44,798 nucleotides of DNA. Origin: Zoopage sp. CT-All. Its lineage: Eukaryota; Zoopagomycota; Zoopagomycetes; Zoopagales; Zoopagaceae. Positions 44,307 through 44,798 of the stretch are shown one piece after another. Both the position numbers and the translations under genes were made by a program. Under the pieces are notes generated by a model. The model ran no database searches and was not told the origin of the DNA. It worked only from the letters and a program-made list of their open reading frames with translations. Position 1 is the stretch's first letter. Every line of letters starts with the position of its first letter. The stretch lies in the NCBI GenBank assembly GCA_004114245.1, contig QZWS01000012.1, positions 1-44,798 on the forward strand, given 5' to 3'.

Positions 44307-44798
44307 ACGACGTTGCCTGCATGATACTCATGTGCAGTTTCATTTGCAATATATGCTGCCTCCTTACGCATGTTCAGTTACCGTGGGAAGGCTACCCGAT
44401 TACTCGATTGACATGAAGCAGCAGTGATAAGCTAAACCCACCAGCATGAAGTCATGCTTACGTGAGGGCCTTGATATAAACCCTTAAAGGTCGTAGCCAA
44501 ATCCCTGGCAACGACTGTAGGCCCACACTTGTTTTGTCCGGGCGAGTGTTCATATTCTTCACAGGCGGGGTGCTTTGCATTCGAATTGGCTTCCTCGTCC
44601 TCGAGCAAGCAATCATTTTACACTTTAACCTCCTCTTTGAACAGCCTCTCTTCTCTATCACCTCTTCCCTACTGAACGCATAGTGTTACCAAGCACCACC
44701 TTGCCAAGACTAGGGCCTTGAGTGAACCCAAAATCTTTGGTTCGCTCGCTCAGCGACCTGAAATTGCTCTGTGTCGCTCAGTTTCGCTCGCTTGGTCG
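44307..44798. other. 3' flank of the transporter and window end
   Basis: It contains the presumed terminator region, then unassigned DNA. The last 70 bp repeat the words TCGCTCGCT and CGCTCAG several times, possibly the edge of a repeat that continues outside the window. Confidence 0.35.

Noticed and set aside
44740-44798. Resemblance of the GCTCGCTC words to a viral-type terminal hairpin
   Set aside because: Only short words match, there is no palindromic structure of useful length, and the context is a fungal gene flank.

Overview
This is a eukaryotic, almost certainly fungal, window. It has short GT..AG introns (about 85-210 nt), pyrimidine-rich 5' leaders, a fungal siderophore-type MFS transporter, an NRPS-like carboxylate reductase, DIRS-type retrotransposon remnants and a decayed STAND/WD40 gene. 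The N-terminal sequence of that STAND gene looks like families I associate with Mortierella-like early-diverging fungi. I infer Mortierellomycota or a close relative; this rests on recognition, not on a search.

Layout. 1-4273: a nearly full-length but frame-broken DIRS-type element on the minus strand (gag, RT-RNase H, tyrosine recombinase) bounded by 31-bp inverted terminal repeats. 4274-5527: a copy of a dispersed repeat, then a small hAT-like MITE. 5.5-13.5 kb: gene-poor, repeat-derived DNA with old duplicated blocks, a truncated STAND 5' end and a 17-bp minisatellite. 13.9-17.6 kb: a two-exon adenylation-carrier-reductase gene (minus). 19.6-20.5 kb: a secreted alpha-carbonic anhydrase (plus, two exons). 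21.7-23.4 kb: a small stand-alone chromodomain gene (plus), interrupted by a 100-N gap that looks artificial, convergent with a DIRS recombinase remnant. 24.9-25.8 kb: an uncharacterised gene with a likely 12-nt first exon. 26.7-28.2 kb: second copy of the dispersed repeat. 28.7-31.6 kb: STAND/WD40 pseudogene lacking its NTPase core. 31.8-34.5 kb: second chromodomain unit (broken), again convergent with a DIRS remnant. 35.2-41.3 kb: third dispersed-repeat copy and duplicates of the 5.9-10 kb blocks. 42.3-44.3 kb: a four-exon siderophore-iron MFS transporter with two perfect inverted ATCTGATAA sites upstream.

Four genes look intact as read: the NRPS-like reductase, the carbonic anhydrase, the 25-kb hypothetical gene and the MFS transporter. 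The chromodomain gene is probably a fifth if the gap is an assembly artefact. I see no evidence that these genes form one pathway; they look like single genes scattered in repeat-rich DNA. The most unusual pattern is the repeated pairing of a stand-alone chromodomain ORF with a convergent DIRS recombinase, plus a 5' motif shared by the chromodomain units and the other dispersed repeats.
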